Of a stretch of DNA of 64,000 nucleotides, positions 26,324 to 39,204 are shown piece after piece (position 1 is the stretch's first letter; each line of letters opens with the position of its first letter). The translations under genes were made by a program, and so were the position numbers. The stretch is from Microbispora siamensis. GTDB lineage: Bacteria; Actinomycetota; Actinomycetes; Streptosporangiales; Streptosporangiaceae. Below the pieces are notes generated by a model. The model made no database searches. It saw only the letters and a list, made by a program, of their open reading frames with translations, and was not told the origin of the DNA. Location of the stretch: the NCBI RefSeq assembly GCF_016863095.1, contig NZ_BOOF01000006.1, forward strand, positions 62,001-126,000, read 5' to 3'.

Positions 26324-27094
26324 TCAGTCGAGGGACTTCACGAACTCCGCGACGACACGGTTGAACGCCTCGGGCTGCTCGATGGCGGACAGGTGGCCCG
26401 CCTTCTCGATGACGGCGAGCCGCGCCTGCGGGATGGCCTCCGCCATCGCCCGGGCGTCCGGAAGCGGCGACAGCTCGTCCTCGTCGCCCACGACGATCAG
26501 CGCCGGAACGGTCAGGGACCGCAGCGTGCCGAACGCGTCGGGCCGCGCGGCCATCGCCCGCTGGGCCCACGCGACGGCCGCGGGCGGCGCCGCCTGGACG
26601 AGCCCGCGGACGCGCCCGATAACCATCCCCCTGCGCTCCCTTGTGGTCGCGCCGAGCATCGGGGGCAGCGACTCGGTCACGAGGATGCCCGTGCCGCTTT
26701 CCAGGACCGCCGCGGCGATCCGCTCCCTGTTCGCCCTGGCAGGCTCGGGGTCGGCCTGGGCCTTGGTGTCGGCGAGGATCAGGCCGCGTACGCGGTCGGG
26801 GTGGCGGCGGCACAGCGCCATCGCCACGTAGCCGCCCATGGACAGGCCGCCGACCACGGCGCGGTCGACGCCCTCCTGGTCGAGCAGGTGCGCCACGTCG
26901 TCCGCCATGAGGTCGATCGAGGGCTCGTCGTCGCCGAGCATCGTGCCGCCGAAGCCGCGCAGGTCCGGGGTGATCACCCGGCAGACGGGCGCGAGACCCT
27001 CGCGCTGGGCGAGCCACATCGCGGAGGACAGGGGGAACGCGTGGAGCAGGACGACTGGCAGGCCGCTCCCGGCGGATCGCGAGTAGAGCTGCAT
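26324..27094 (-). CDS. Alpha/beta hydrolase
   Basis: A 256-residue alpha/beta-hydrolase-fold enzyme. The oxyanion region is VVLLHAFPLSSAMW, the nucleophile elbow is GLSMGGYVA, the acid is in VVGDEDELSPLPDA, and the catalytic His is in IEKAGHLSAIEQPEAF. It is closest in style to 3-oxoadipate enol-lactonase or pimeloyl-carrier esterase relatives; the substrate is not assignable. ATG 27094 (MQLYSR) is chosen because the hydrolase fold begins there; the 15 residues upstream in frame are low complexity. The next hydrolase gene lies 79 bp upstream on the same strand. Confidence 0.85.
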   Translation of the reverse strand: MQLYSRSAGSGLPVVLLHAFPLSSAMWLAQREGLAPVCRVITPDLRGFGGTMLGDDEPSIDLMADDVAHLLDQEGVDRAVVGGLSMGGYVAMALCRRHPDRVRGLILADTKAQADPEPARANRERIAAAVLESGTGILVTESLPPMLGATTRERRGMVIGRVRGLVQAAPPAAVAWAQRAMAARPDAFGTLRSLTVPALIVVGDEDELSPLPDARAMAEAIPQARLAVIEKAGHLSAIEQPEAFNRVVAEFVKSLD

Positions 27095-27173
27095 CAGGTC
27101 ACGGTAACGCGCCGCGCGCCCGCCGCCGCCGTTCGTCACCGATTCGCGACCCCGCCGGGCCGGCCCGTCACGC

Positions 27174-27878
27174 TCAGACCGTGGTCGGCAGCGGCGCGGC
27201 GGCGGGGTTCACGCGCTTGACGATCTCGTCGAGCACGATCCGCACGTACGGCTCGCCGACCCACAGGTGCTTGGCCCCCTCCACGCCGACGACCTCCGCC
27301 TGCGGCGCCGCGGCGAACCGGCGTACGGCCTCCTCCGGCCGCAGGTAGTCGTCGTGCTCCGGCACCAGGGCCACCAGCGGGCGGCCGAACTCGCCCCAGG
27401 CGACGAGGTCCTTCTCGCCCGCCCGCTTCAGCGGCGGCGACAGCAGGATCGCACCCCGGACGATAGGGTCGCGGCCCCACTTCAGCGCCAGCTCGGTGCC
27501 GAACGACCAGCCGACCAGCCAGGGGTTCGGCAGGTCGTGGAAGTCGGCGTACTCCAGGGCGGCGGCGACGTCCCACCGCTCCGCCTCACCGCCGTCGAAG
27601 GACCCCTGAGAGGTGCCCCGGTCGGAGGTCGTGCCCCGGGTGTTGAAGCGCAGCACCGCGATGTCGGCGAGCGCCGGCAGCCGGTAGGACGCCTTGCGCA
27701 GCACGTGGCTGTCCATCATCCCGCCGTGGGTGGGCAGCGGATGCAGGCAGACCAGCGTCGCCACCGGCGGCCGGCTCTCCGGCAGCGCCAGTTCGCCGAC
27801 GAGGGTCAGCCCGTCGGCCGTCTGCAGCTCGATGTCCTCGCGCCGGGCAGGCAGCACCGTGGACGCCCTGATGTCCAT
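27174..27878 (-). CDS. Alpha/beta hydrolase, dienelactone hydrolase-like
   Basis: A 234-residue hydrolase. It has VATLVCLHPLPTHGGMMDSHV (oxyanion region), the arginine-rich RFNTRGTTSDRGTSQGSFD loop, the nucleophile elbow LVGWSFGTELA, an acid in VPEHDDYLRPEEA and the catalytic His in VEGAKHLWVGE. This form is common in actinobacteria and similar to the short alpha/beta hydrolases that act on esters or lactones; no specific substrate is known. The frame extends upstream into the next gene without similarity, so ATG 27878 (MDIRAS) is used. It is part of a three-gene minus-strand group ending with the previous hydrolase. Confidence 0.82.
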   Translation of the reverse strand: MDIRASTVLPARREDIELQTADGLTLVGELALPESRPPVATLVCLHPLPTHGGMMDSHVLRKASYRLPALADIAVLRFNTRGTTSDRGTSQGSFDGGEAERWDVAAALEYADFHDLPNPWLVGWSFGTELALKWGRDPIVRGAILLSPPLKRAGEKDLVAWGEFGRPLVALVPEHDDYLRPEEAVRRFAAAPQAEVVGVEGAKHLWVGEPYVRIVLDEIVKRVNPAAAPLPTTV

Positions 27879-27898
27879 TCCCACTCCGAAAGCTCGTG

Positions 27899-28225
27899 TC
27901 AGTAGCGGCTGCGGCCCGGACCCCGGTTGGCCCGGTTGCGCCAGCACGCGGTGTGCCAGTGCCGCCGCTCGTCCTCTCCCCCGGACCAGGCCGGCCAACT
28001 CACCACGTGCGGCAGCCCGGGCCTGATCTCCTGCTCGCACCCCGGGCACCGGTACGCCTTGCCCTGGGCGGCGCCGGAGACGTTGCGGACGACCCACTCG
28101 CCGTCGTGCGCGCTCTCCACGCGGTCCACCCCGGCCACCTGCGGGCCCACCGGCCGTACGGTACGGCCGTCCGGGCGTTCGTACGGGCCGCGGCGACGGG
28201 CACGGCGGGGACTCACGGCGGGCAT
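27899..28225 (-). CDS. Conserved small zinc-ribbon-like protein
   Basis: About 108 residues. An Arg-rich N-terminus is followed by [20 protein letters not shown] and [12 protein letters not shown], giving a CxxC plus HxxC set that could bind zinc. Homologues lie next to nucS in other actinobacteria and are often annotated, without good reason, as ATP/GTP-binding proteins; I see no Walker motif. It is divergent from nucS, with 208 bp between the starts, and precedes the hydrolases. A role connected with NucS is possible from position only. Confidence 0.7.
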   Translation of the reverse strand: MPAVSPRRARRRGPYERPDGRTVRPVGPQVAGVDRVESAHDGEWVVRNVSGAAQGKAYRCPGCEQEIRPGLPHVVSWPAWSGGEDERRHWHTACWRNRANRGPGRSRY

Positions 28226-28433
28226 CCTTCCGGGGGGTTCATGTCAGGCAGAACGGGAGATGACGGCCCAATTCTTCCAGCACCGGCTCAGCCGGCGTAC
28301 GTCCGGACCCCGTTGGTCCCGTCTTCGTCGTGCCGAGCCGGGCCGCTCCGGCCGGGTCGCGAACGCCCGTGCCATGCCGGACAGTCTCCCAGAACGCCTC
28401 GGGACCTCCGTAACCCCGGTAGGGTTGGCGCAC

Positions 28434-29108
28434 ATGCGGCTGGTCATCGCGCGGTGCAGCGTGGATTACGTGGGACGGCTCACCGCCCATCTCCCCATGG
28501 CCCCTCGGCTCATCCTGATGAAGGCGGACGGAAGCGTGTCGATACACGCCGACGACCGGGCGTACAAGCCCCTGAACTGGATGAACCCGCCCTGCAAGGT
28601 CCGCGAGGAGACGATCGACGGGGTGCTCACCTGGTCGGTCGTGCACGGCAAGACCGGTGAGAAGCTCGTGCTGACGATCGAGGAGATCCTGCACGACACC
28701 AGCCACGAGCTGGGCGTCGACCCGGGCCTGCGCAAGGACGGCGTGGAGGCGCATCTGCAGGAACTGCTCGCCGAGCACATCACCACGCTCGGGGACGGCT
28801 GGACGCTGGTGCGCAGGGAGTACATGACCGCGATCGGTCCCGTGGACATCCTGTGCCGCGACCACCTCGGCGGCGCGGTCGCCGTCGAGATCAAGCGGCG
28901 CGGCGACATCGACGGCGTCGAGCAGCTCACCCGCTACCTCGAACTGCTCAACCGCGACCCGCGCCTGGCCCCGGTCAAGGGGATCTTCGCGGCTCAGGAG
29001 ATCAAGCCGCAGGCCCGCGTGCTCGCGGCCGACCGCGGCATCGAGTGCGTGACGCTCGACTACGACGCCCTGCGCGGCATCGAGCCGGAGAACCCGACGC
29101 TCTTTTGA
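28434..29108 (+). CDS. nucS: Mismatch-specific endonuclease NucS (EndoMS)
   Basis: A 224-residue nuclease that provides the non-canonical mismatch repair of actinobacteria, which lack MutS/MutL. The N-terminal DNA-binding domain ([15 protein letters not shown] onwards, with WMNPPCK) is followed by the RecB-like nuclease core: Asp138 in GPVDILCRD, Glu152 and Lys154 in VAVEIKRRG, and QLTRYLELL. The C-terminus NPTLF matches the sliding-clamp-binding tail needed for beta-clamp stimulation. The ATG at 28434 is chosen because homologues start MRLVIA. Directly downstream is the scar of an ABC exporter. Confidence 0.93.
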   Translation: MRLVIARCSVDYVGRLTAHLPMAPRLILMKADGSVSIHADDRAYKPLNWMNPPCKVREETIDGVLTWSVVHGKTGEKLVLTIEEILHDTSHELGVDPGLRKDGVEAHLQELLAEHITTLGDGWTLVRREYMTAIGPVDILCRDHLGGAVAVEIKRRGDIDGVEQLTRYLELLNRDPRLAPVKGIFAAQEIKPQARVLAADRGIECVTLDYDALRGIEPENPTLF

Positions 29109-29170
29109 CCCCGGCCCGTGTCCACCGTACGGAGGACACGGATCATCGTCCGATCGAGGGTGTTCCGTGA

Positions 29171-29310
29171 TCCTTCCGCGGTGGATCGGACCCGGCCCGG
29201 CCGACCCGCCAGTGGCGGTCCCGCATCGGCATCGTGCTGCAGACCGCCGACGACCGGGCGGAGCTGACCGTACGGGAGACCCTGCGGCACTTCGCCACCT
29301 ACTACGCGAA
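29171..29310 (+). pseudogene. Fragment of an ABC exporter ATPase subunit
   Basis: One frame reads DPARPTRQWRSRIGIVLQ, then TADDRAELTVRETLRHFATYYANR. This is the region after Walker A and around the Q-loop of drug-export ABC ATPases (the usual form is ...RIGIVLQ...LTVRETL..FA.YY). There is no Walker A, signature motif or Walker B. The frame begins just after a stop and loses similarity at about 29310, where the permease fragment begins in another frame. It is therefore a remnant left by a deletion that fused two genes out of frame. Confidence 0.75.
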
Positions 29311-29889
29311 CAGAACCTCGGCATCGGCATCGCGGGCGACCGGGAGGACGGCACGCTGAAGCGGCTCGTCGGGCTGCCGATACCGCGCGCGGCGTACTTC
29401 ATCGGCAAGATCGCCAGCGTGCTGGTCATGACGGTGCTCCAGGTGGCCATCCTGCTCGCCATCGCCGTGCTGTTCTACGGCCTGGAACTGCCGGCCGAGG
29501 TGCCGACCTGGGTCACGTTCGCCTGGGTGTTCGTGCTCGGCGTGTCGGCGGCGTCCGTGCTCGGCATCGCCGTCAGCGGCCTGCCCCGCTCGGGCAAGAG
29601 CGCGACCGCGGTGATCAGCCTGCCCTTCGTGGTGCTGCAGTTCGTCTCCGGGGTCTTCGTCCCGATCACGGAGTTGCCCGACTGGCTGGTCAACGCCGCC
29701 TCCGTCTTCCCGTTGAAGTGGATGTGCCAGGGGTTCCGGTCCGTCTTCCTGGGCGACGCGGGGGCCGCTCTGGAGCTGACCGGATCGTACGAACTGGGCA
29801 AGGCCGCCCTGGTCCTGGCCGCCTGGCTGGTCGGCGGTCTCCTGCTGTGCGTGACGACGTTCCGCTGGAAGGGGCGGCGCGACGGATGA
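29311..29889 (+). pseudogene. Truncated ABC-2 type permease (C-terminal part)
   Basis: From IAGDREDGTLKRLVGLPIPRAAYFIGK onwards this is the second half of a DrrB/ABC-2 permease. At least five hydrophobic segments follow (VLVMTVLQVAILLAIAVLFY, FAWVFVLGVSAASVLGIAVSG, VISLPFVVLQFVSGVFVPI, and a C-terminal AALVLAAWLVGGLLLCVTTF). The normal N-terminal third, with the first membrane helices, is missing, and the upstream in-frame residues are only a shifted reading of the ATPase fragment. A start for a short product exists at GTG/ATG codons nearby, but a functional transporter is unlikely. The deletion junction is near 29310. Confidence 0.75.
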
Positions 29890-29909
29890 GCCGCCCTGGC
29901 GCACGGGCT

Positions 29910-29935
29910 GCTGTAATTGCCGATGCAATTGCAGC
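29910..29935. promoter_or_regulatory. Inverted repeat after the permease fragment
   Basis: Eleven-bp arms GCTGTAATTGC and GCAATTGCAGC (one mismatch) with a 4-bp spacer. AT-rich for this genome. It could be an operator for the TetR gene downstream or a terminator for the old transporter. Confidence 0.45.
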
Positions 29936-29972
29936 GCGGTCTGTGTATCCCAATTGGTAAGCGTGCTGACCT

Positions 29973-29990
29973 CTTGACGGCCCTGTCAAG
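29973..29990. promoter_or_regulatory. CTTGAC-N6-GTCAAG dyad in the TetR promoter region
   Basis: Perfect 6-bp arms contain a TTGAC that could serve as a -35 element. A further perfect dyad AAGTGCT/AGCACTT follows at 30018-30039. Several dyads upstream of a TetR gene suggest autoregulation. Confidence 0.4.
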
Positions 29991-30017
29991 CTAATGAGCG
30001 TCTTTGGCATGGCTTGA

Positions 30018-30039
30018 AAGTGCTTATTTCCCAGCACTT
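30018..30039. promoter_or_regulatory. AAGTGCT/AGCACTT dyad upstream of the TetR gene
   Basis: Seven-bp perfect arms and an 8-bp spacer, about 67 bp before the TetR start. Candidate operator. Confidence 0.4.
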
Positions 30040-30105
30040 CCACAAAAAGGATCTTGCGTTCATAATGGGGACTTCTGGGGGGACCATGACAGGGTGAGGT
30101 GAAAA

Positions 30106-30738
30106 GTGGCGGGACGGGACTATCGGGGGATGTCGGCTGCCGAAAGGCTTGCAGACAGGAGGGAAAGGCTCATATCGGCCGCATACACCTTGTTCGCCCA
30201 GCCCGGCTTCCACGCGACCACCATCGAGCGGCTGTGCGCGACCGCGCGCATCTCCAATCGCGCCTTCTACGAATGCTTCTCCAGCCGCGAGGACCTGATG
30301 CGCGCGGTTTACGAGCGGTGCATCGATGAGACCCTGTCGTCGGTCACCGAGGCCATCGACACGGCCCCGCCCACGCTCGACGACCGGATCGTCGCCGGCA
30401 TCGCCGAATACATCCGCTTCGTCACCAAGGACGTGCGGCGCGCGCGTCTGATGCACCTGGAGGTACGGCGGGCGGGCAACGTGCTCAGCGGCGCCCGCCA
30501 GCAGGCGGTGGCCTCGTTCACCAAGGTCATAGAGTCCTCGGCGCGGGGCGCGGCCCGCATGCCTCCCCTCGACCTGCATCTGCTGGCGCTCGGCCTCATC
30601 GGCGCCATCACCGAGTTACTCATCGAATGGGTGATGAGCGAACCGTCCCCGCCGACGGAGCAACTGATCGAGACCGCCGTGTACATCTTCCGCCGCACCT
30701 TCACCTCCGACGGTCCCATGGCGGCCCCCGCCCAGTGA
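30106..30738 (+). CDS. TetR family transcriptional regulator
   Basis: A 210-residue TetR protein. The DNA-binding domain reads RLADRRERLISAAYTLFAQPGFHATTIERLCATARISNRAFYECFSSREDLMRAVYE, a full helix-turn-helix given here in family terms. The ligand domain (residues 70-200) has VTKDVRRARLMHLEVRR and no identifiable ligand signature. GTG 30106 follows GAGGTGA. Its natural target may have been the ABC exporter whose remnants lie just upstream. It is followed 53 bp later by the cobalamin adenosyltransferase gene. Confidence 0.88.
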   Translation: MAGRDYRGMSAAERLADRRERLISAAYTLFAQPGFHATTIERLCATARISNRAFYECFSSREDLMRAVYERCIDETLSSVTEAIDTAPPTLDDRIVAGIAEYIRFVTKDVRRARLMHLEVRRAGNVLSGARQQAVASFTKVIESSARGAARMPPLDLHLLALGLIGAITELLIEWVMSEPSPPTEQLIETAVYIFRRTFTSDGPMAAPAQ

Positions 30739-30791
30739 CCTACGGCGGCCTCCACCCGGTGACACAGGGCGCGGCGACTACGCTGAGCGGC

Positions 30792-31382
30792 ATGACCCGA
30801 GCCGACAACGACAAGCCGGTCGTCCTGTCCAAGATCTACACGAAGACGGGCGACGACGGCACGACCGCCCTGGGCGACATGAGCCGCACCCGCAAGACCG
30901 ACCCCCGCCTGGCCGCCTACGCGGACGTGGAGGAGGCCAACGCCGCCATCGGCGTCGCTCTCGCCACCAATGGCCTGTCCGAGGACGTCACGGCCGTCCT
31001 GAGCCGGGTGCAGAACGAGTTGTTCGACGTCGGCGCCGACCTGTGCACCCCGGTCGTCGAAAACTCCGACTTCCCGCCGCTGCGGGTCGAGGAGCCGTAC
31101 ATCGCCTGGCTGGAGGAGCAGTGCGACCGGTTCAACGCGGAGCTGAAGCCGCTGCGCAGCTTCATCCTGCCCGGCGGCGCACCGGCCACCGCCTTCCTCC
31201 ACCTCGCCCGCACGGTCGTACGGCGGGCCGAGCGGTCGGCCTGGGCGGCGCTGGAGGCCCACGACGACGTGAACCCCCTGACGGCCAAGTATCTGAACCG
31301 CCTGTCCGACCTGATGTTCATCCTCTGCCGCGTCGCCTCCGCCGGCGACGACATCCTCTGGAAGCCCGGCGCCACCCGCTGA
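30792..31382 (+). CDS. PduO-type ATP:cob(I)alamin adenosyltransferase
   Basis: A 196-residue enzyme that makes adenosylcobalamin, the cofactor of the acyl-CoA mutase encoded at 8.9-10.6 kb. The ATP-binding N-terminus SKIYTKTGDDGTTALGD, then TDPRLAAYADVEEANAAIG, FILPGGAPATAFLHLARTVVRRAER and the C-terminal LNRLSDLMFILCR are diagnostic for the PduO family. ATG 30792 is used because the family begins a few residues before KIYT. No clear ribosome site is seen; a TACGCT element about 8 bases upstream could make it a leaderless transcript. It converges with the DUF2550 gene. Confidence 0.92.
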   Translation: MTRADNDKPVVLSKIYTKTGDDGTTALGDMSRTRKTDPRLAAYADVEEANAAIGVALATNGLSEDVTAVLSRVQNELFDVGADLCTPVVENSDFPPLRVEEPYIAWLEEQCDRFNAELKPLRSFILPGGAPATAFLHLARTVVRRAERSAWAALEAHDDVNPLTAKYLNRLSDLMFILCRVASAGDDILWKPGATR

Positions 31383-31416
31383 GAGTGACCGAGGGGCGCG
31401 CCGGAGGCACGGCAAT

Positions 31417-31815
31417 TTAAGCGGCGTCGAGGTGGGCGCTGGGCGGGGCGGACTCCAGCCAGGCGAGGAAGCCGGTGAGGGCGTCCTCGCTCATCGCCAG
31501 GGACAGCGGGCCGCGCTCGGCCGAGCAGACGACGGTCCAGTAGCCGGCGGGACCCTCACCCGTGCCGAGCATCCTCCGGCTGGAAACGGTGAGGCCGCGC
31601 CTCGCAATCGCGTGGCGCGGCCTCAGACCGAGTCCCAGGAACGGAATCCAGTGGAGCTCTCCCCCTGCGTAGCGGGCTACCCCGCTCTTCCAGCCCCCCT
31701 GGCCGTCCCGTACCCGGCAGACGATCGTTCCCCGGGCCCGTGCCAGGACGAAACCCCGGATGACGAGGAGCGCGGCCACGGCGAAGACGCCCGCGAGTAT
31801 CCCAAGCGCCGCCAC
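31417..31815 (-). CDS. DUF2550 domain membrane protein
   Basis: A 132-residue protein with one N-terminal transmembrane helix (LGILAGVFAVAALLVIRGF) and a cytoplasmic DUF2550 domain (GTIVCRVRDGQGGWKSGVARY, LHWIPFLGLGLRPRHAI, RGPLSLAMSEDALTGFLAWLES). It is conserved directly after atpC in actinobacteria; the function is unknown. GTG 31815 has a strong AGGAGGAGGG ribosome site. It lies 22 bp after atpC on the same strand and may be translated from the ATP synthase message. Confidence 0.85.
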   Translation of the reverse strand: MAALGILAGVFAVAALLVIRGFVLARARGTIVCRVRDGQGGWKSGVARYAGGELHWIPFLGLGLRPRHAIARRGLTVSSRRMLGTGEGPAGYWTVVCSAERGPLSLAMSEDALTGFLAWLESAPPSAHLDAA

Positions 31816-31837
31816 TAGCCGCCCTCCTCCTGCCGTG

Positions 31838-32239
31838 TCAGACCTCTTCGCCGGCCGCCCGCAGCCGGGCAGCCGCACGCTTGGCCTGCAGCCGTGCGTC
31901 CGCGTCCTCCTGGTCGGCCTCGATCGAGGCCTGGGCACGCTGCAGCGCGTCCTTGGCCCGCGCGACGTCGACCTCGGAGCCGAGCTCGGCCGCCTCCGCC
32001 AGGATCGACACGTCGTTGTCGGCGACGGAGATGAATCCGCCGTGCACCGCGGCCACGAGGTCGCCTTCGTCGCCGCGCTTGACGCGCAGCACCCCGCCCT
32101 CGACGAGGACACCGAGAACGGGAGCGTGGTTCGGCATAATACCGATCTCGCCGTCCACGGTCTTGGCAATGACCATGTCGGCCTCGCCCGTCCAGATCTC
32201 ACGTTCCGGCGACACGACGCCCACGCGAAGCTTTGCCAC
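31838..32239 (-). CDS. atpC: F1Fo ATP synthase subunit epsilon
   Basis: A 133-residue epsilon subunit. The N-terminal beta-sandwich is KLRVGVVSPEREIWTGEA, then GEIGIMPNHAPVLGVL and HGGFISVADNDVSILAEAAEL. It is followed by a two-helix hairpin (AKDALQRAQASIEADQED, LQAKRAAARLRAA). It regulates rotation and ATP hydrolysis in the F1 head. It is separated from atpD by 71 bp containing a strong hairpin, unlike the near-zero gaps elsewhere in the operon, and is followed by the DUF2550 gene. Confidence 0.95.
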   Translation of the reverse strand: MAKLRVGVVSPEREIWTGEADMVIAKTVDGEIGIMPNHAPVLGVLVEGGVLRVKRGDEGDLVAAVHGGFISVADNDVSILAEAAELGSEVDVARAKDALQRAQASIEADQEDADARLQAKRAAARLRAAGEEV

Positions 32240-32259
32240 TTCTCAGCTCCCTTTCGACG

Positions 32260-32301
32260 GACGCCTGTACGGTCCGGCCGGAGCCGTGCCGTACAGGCGT
32301 C
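32260..32301 (-). promoter_or_regulatory. Intercistronic hairpin between atpD and atpC
   Basis: Thirteen-bp perfect arms (ACGCCTGTACGG plus one flanking pair, and the complement) enclose a 16-nt loop that itself contains TCCGGCCGGA. It begins 10 bp after the atpD stop. It probably acts as a partial terminator or an mRNA 3'-end stabiliser that sets the epsilon level. Confidence 0.55.
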
Positions 32302-32310
32302 GAAGGCGTC

Positions 32311-34639
<2,329 letters not shown>

Positions 34640-34642
34640 GGG

Positions 34643-36292
<1,650 letters not shown>

Positions 36293-36316
36293 CTCTTTCT
36301 TGTCTCCCTATTCGCC

Positions 36317-37125
36317 TCAGCCGGCCAACCGGCGGCGGACTTCTTCGATACGTCCGGCGATCGTGGTGTCGATGTAGTCGTCTCCGACTCTCACGGAGAA
36401 CCCACCGAGCACCTCCGGGTCCACCTCGACGTTCAGGTGGACGTCTCGCCCGTAGGTGGCTCGCAGCCAGGCCGCGAGCCGCTGCTTCTGCTGCTGCGAG
36501 AGCGGCACCGCGCTGCGGACCACGCCCACCAGGCGCTCGCGCGCCCGCGCGACGATCCAGCCGAACTCCTCCAGCGCCGACTCCAGGCTACGTCCTCGCG
36601 GATGCACAACGGTCTGCGTGACGAGCCGGACGGTGGACGGAGCGGCCTTCCCGCCGAGCAGCGCGGCGAGCAGGTCGCGCTTGCGCTCGGCCGGGACCGC
36701 CGGGTCGCTGAGCGCGCGGCGCAGCTCCGGGTTGGCGGCGAGGATGCGGCCGAAGCGGAACAGCTCGTCCTCGACGTCGTCGAGGCGGCGCGCCGACTCG
36801 GCCTCGGCGGCCGCGGACATCACGCCGATGCGCTCCAGGGCGTCCGGCAGGTCGCCGGCCTTGGACCACTTGGCCCTGACCGCGGCGACCGCGATCTCCA
36901 GCGCGGCGTCGCCGACCTTGCCCTGCAGCAGGGAGCGCAGGACGCTCTCCTTCTGCTCGGCCGGGCGCGAGGGGTCGGAAAGACCCCGCCGCAGCCCGTG
37001 CTCGCGGTCGAAGAGGTCGGCGACGGCGAACAGCTCCTCGGCGAGGGCGCCGAGGTCGGCGGTCGCAGCGGCGGTGTTGAACCGCTCCTCGACCTCCGTG
37101 AGGGCGGTCCTGCTGAGGCCGCGCA

Positions 37126-37126
<1 letters not shown>
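36317..37126 (-). CDS. atpH: F1Fo ATP synthase subunit delta
   Basis: A 269-residue delta (OSCP) subunit, longer than the usual 180 residues because of the N-terminal half typical of actinobacteria. The C-terminal signature is VVRSAVPLSQQQKQRLAAWLRATYGRDVHLNVEVDPEVLGGFSVRVGDDYIDTTI, given here in family terms. It forms the peripheral-stalk cap linking b to F1. Its ATG shares one base with the atpF stop (TGATG), so translation is coupled. Confidence 0.93.
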
Positions 37127-37686
<560 letters not shown>

Positions 37687-37700
37687 TCAGAGTGGGTACG

Positions 37701-37961
<261 letters not shown>

Positions 37962-38005
37962 TCACCGGTCTGGTCTACGTCGAAAGGTCGGGTCTGGAGG
38001 ATCCG

Positions 38006-38794
38006 TCAGTGGTCGGCGTGCAGCGAGTTGCCGATGTACATGGCGGCCAGCATCGTGAACAGGAACGCCTGCAGGAACTGGATGAACATCTCGAAGCCGG
38101 TCATCGCGACCGTCATGATCACGCCGACGACACCGAGGCCCGCGCCGAGGGGAGTCAGCTTCTCGAAGAGGAACCAGAAGCCGACCATGCTGAAGAAGGC
38201 CAGGATGAGGTGGCCGGCGAACATGTTCGCGAAGAGTCGGACGGCGTGCGTGAACGGCGCGATGATCAGGTTCGACAGGAACTCGATCGGCGCGAGCAGC
38301 ACGTAGATCGGCTTGGGCAGCCCGGGCGGGAACATCATGTTCTTGAAGTAGCCGCCGAGGCCCTGGTGCTTGATGCCCAGATAGATCTTGATCACGTAGA
38401 TGGTGATCGCGAAGACGATGGGGAACGCGATGTGCGACGCGACCGGGATCTGGATCAGCGGGACGACGCCGAAGAAGTTCCACAGCAGGATCAGGAAGAA
38501 CAGGCTGAGGAGCAGCGGCATCCACCGCTCGGCGTCCTTGCCCAGGAACGGGCGGGCCACCTGGTCACGGACGAACTGGTAGCCCATCTCGCCGACGTTC
38601 TGCATGCCCCGGGGCACGAGCTTGGGGTTGGCGAAGGCGCTCCACGCGAGAGCGCACACCACGATGGCGCCGAAGATCGCCATCAGCACCGGCTTGGTCA
38701 GCCAGTACGGCGCACCGTCGTAGAGCGGAGGGAAGTCGAAGATCGACGGTCCCGGCGCCTTGAAGTCGTCGGCGACGAGCATGAGGGGGGTCAC
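38006..38794 (-). CDS. atpB: F1Fo ATP synthase subunit a
   Basis: The 262-residue proton-channel subunit with five to six transmembrane helices. The conserved Arg region is HAVRLFANMFAGHLIL. NFFGVVPLIQIPVASHIAFP and the C-terminal FEMFIQFLQAFLFTMLAAMYIGNSL are diagnostic. GTG 38794 is used, with GAGGTGGCCAG upstream; an ATG four codons later is an alternative. The 132-bp gap before it, after the small atpZ-like gene, is the longest in the operon. Confidence 0.96.
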   Translation of the reverse strand: MTPLMLVADDFKAPGPSIFDFPPLYDGAPYWLTKPVLMAIFGAIVVCALAWSAFANPKLVPRGMQNVGEMGYQFVRDQVARPFLGKDAERWMPLLLSLFFLILLWNFFGVVPLIQIPVASHIAFPIVFAITIYVIKIYLGIKHQGLGGYFKNMMFPPGLPKPIYVLLAPIEFLSNLIIAPFTHAVRLFANMFAGHLILAFFSMVGFWFLFEKLTPLGAGLGVVGVIMTVAMTGFEMFIQFLQAFLFTMLAAMYIGNSLHADH

Positions 38795-38926
38795 CTGGCC
38801 ACCTCGCGTACCTGCTCGGGGCGGAATGCCCGAAGCATGTGCTTGTTCGTCCGTTCGCTACGCTCGCGCACGGGCGTTCCCTTCAACGATTGGATCAACA
38901 GAAGAGCGTGGGAAGCGGGCCGGTTG

Positions 38927-39142
38927 TCAGCGGCCGTACTTCAGATAGACGAGGTAGGCAGCCAGCCCGACCCCGAGAATGACGCCTATGGGGATGAACG
39001 CATGCACGCCGGTCCACCAGCTCAGCAACCAGCCGAGGCCGCCCCATACCAGGATCCCGGACAGCAGATAGCTCGGGACCGACCAGGCGGCGTCGGCGAA
39101 GTCGCGGCCGTCGGTCTCGGGCCTGCGCTCCTGTTCGCTCAT
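38927..39142 (-). CDS. AtpZ-like small membrane protein of the ATP synthase operon
   Basis: A 71-residue protein with a short acidic N-terminus and two transmembrane helices (SVPSYLLSGILVWGGLGWLLSWW and FIPIGVILGVGLAAYLVYLKYG). It matches the AtpZ/AtpI-type small proteins encoded at the head of atp operons, which are thought to help assemble the c-ring or transport ions. ATG 39142 (MSEQER) is preferred because of AAGGCGCG upstream and because the longer frame overlaps atpI. It lies 62 bp after atpI. Confidence 0.75.
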   Translation of the reverse strand: MSEQERRPETDGRDFADAAWSVPSYLLSGILVWGGLGWLLSWWTGVHAFIPIGVILGVGLAAYLVYLKYGR

Positions 39143-39204
39143 CGCGCCTTGACGATAGCAGGAGCCATGCGGACTAGTCATATCGGGCTGCCCCGTACGC
39201 GTGA

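Noticed and set aside
29167..29315. Intact N-terminus of the ABC permease in the frame starting at 29167
   Set aside because: Those residues (PADPPVAVPHRHRAADRRR style) are the shifted reading of the ATPase fragment and look like no membrane protein.
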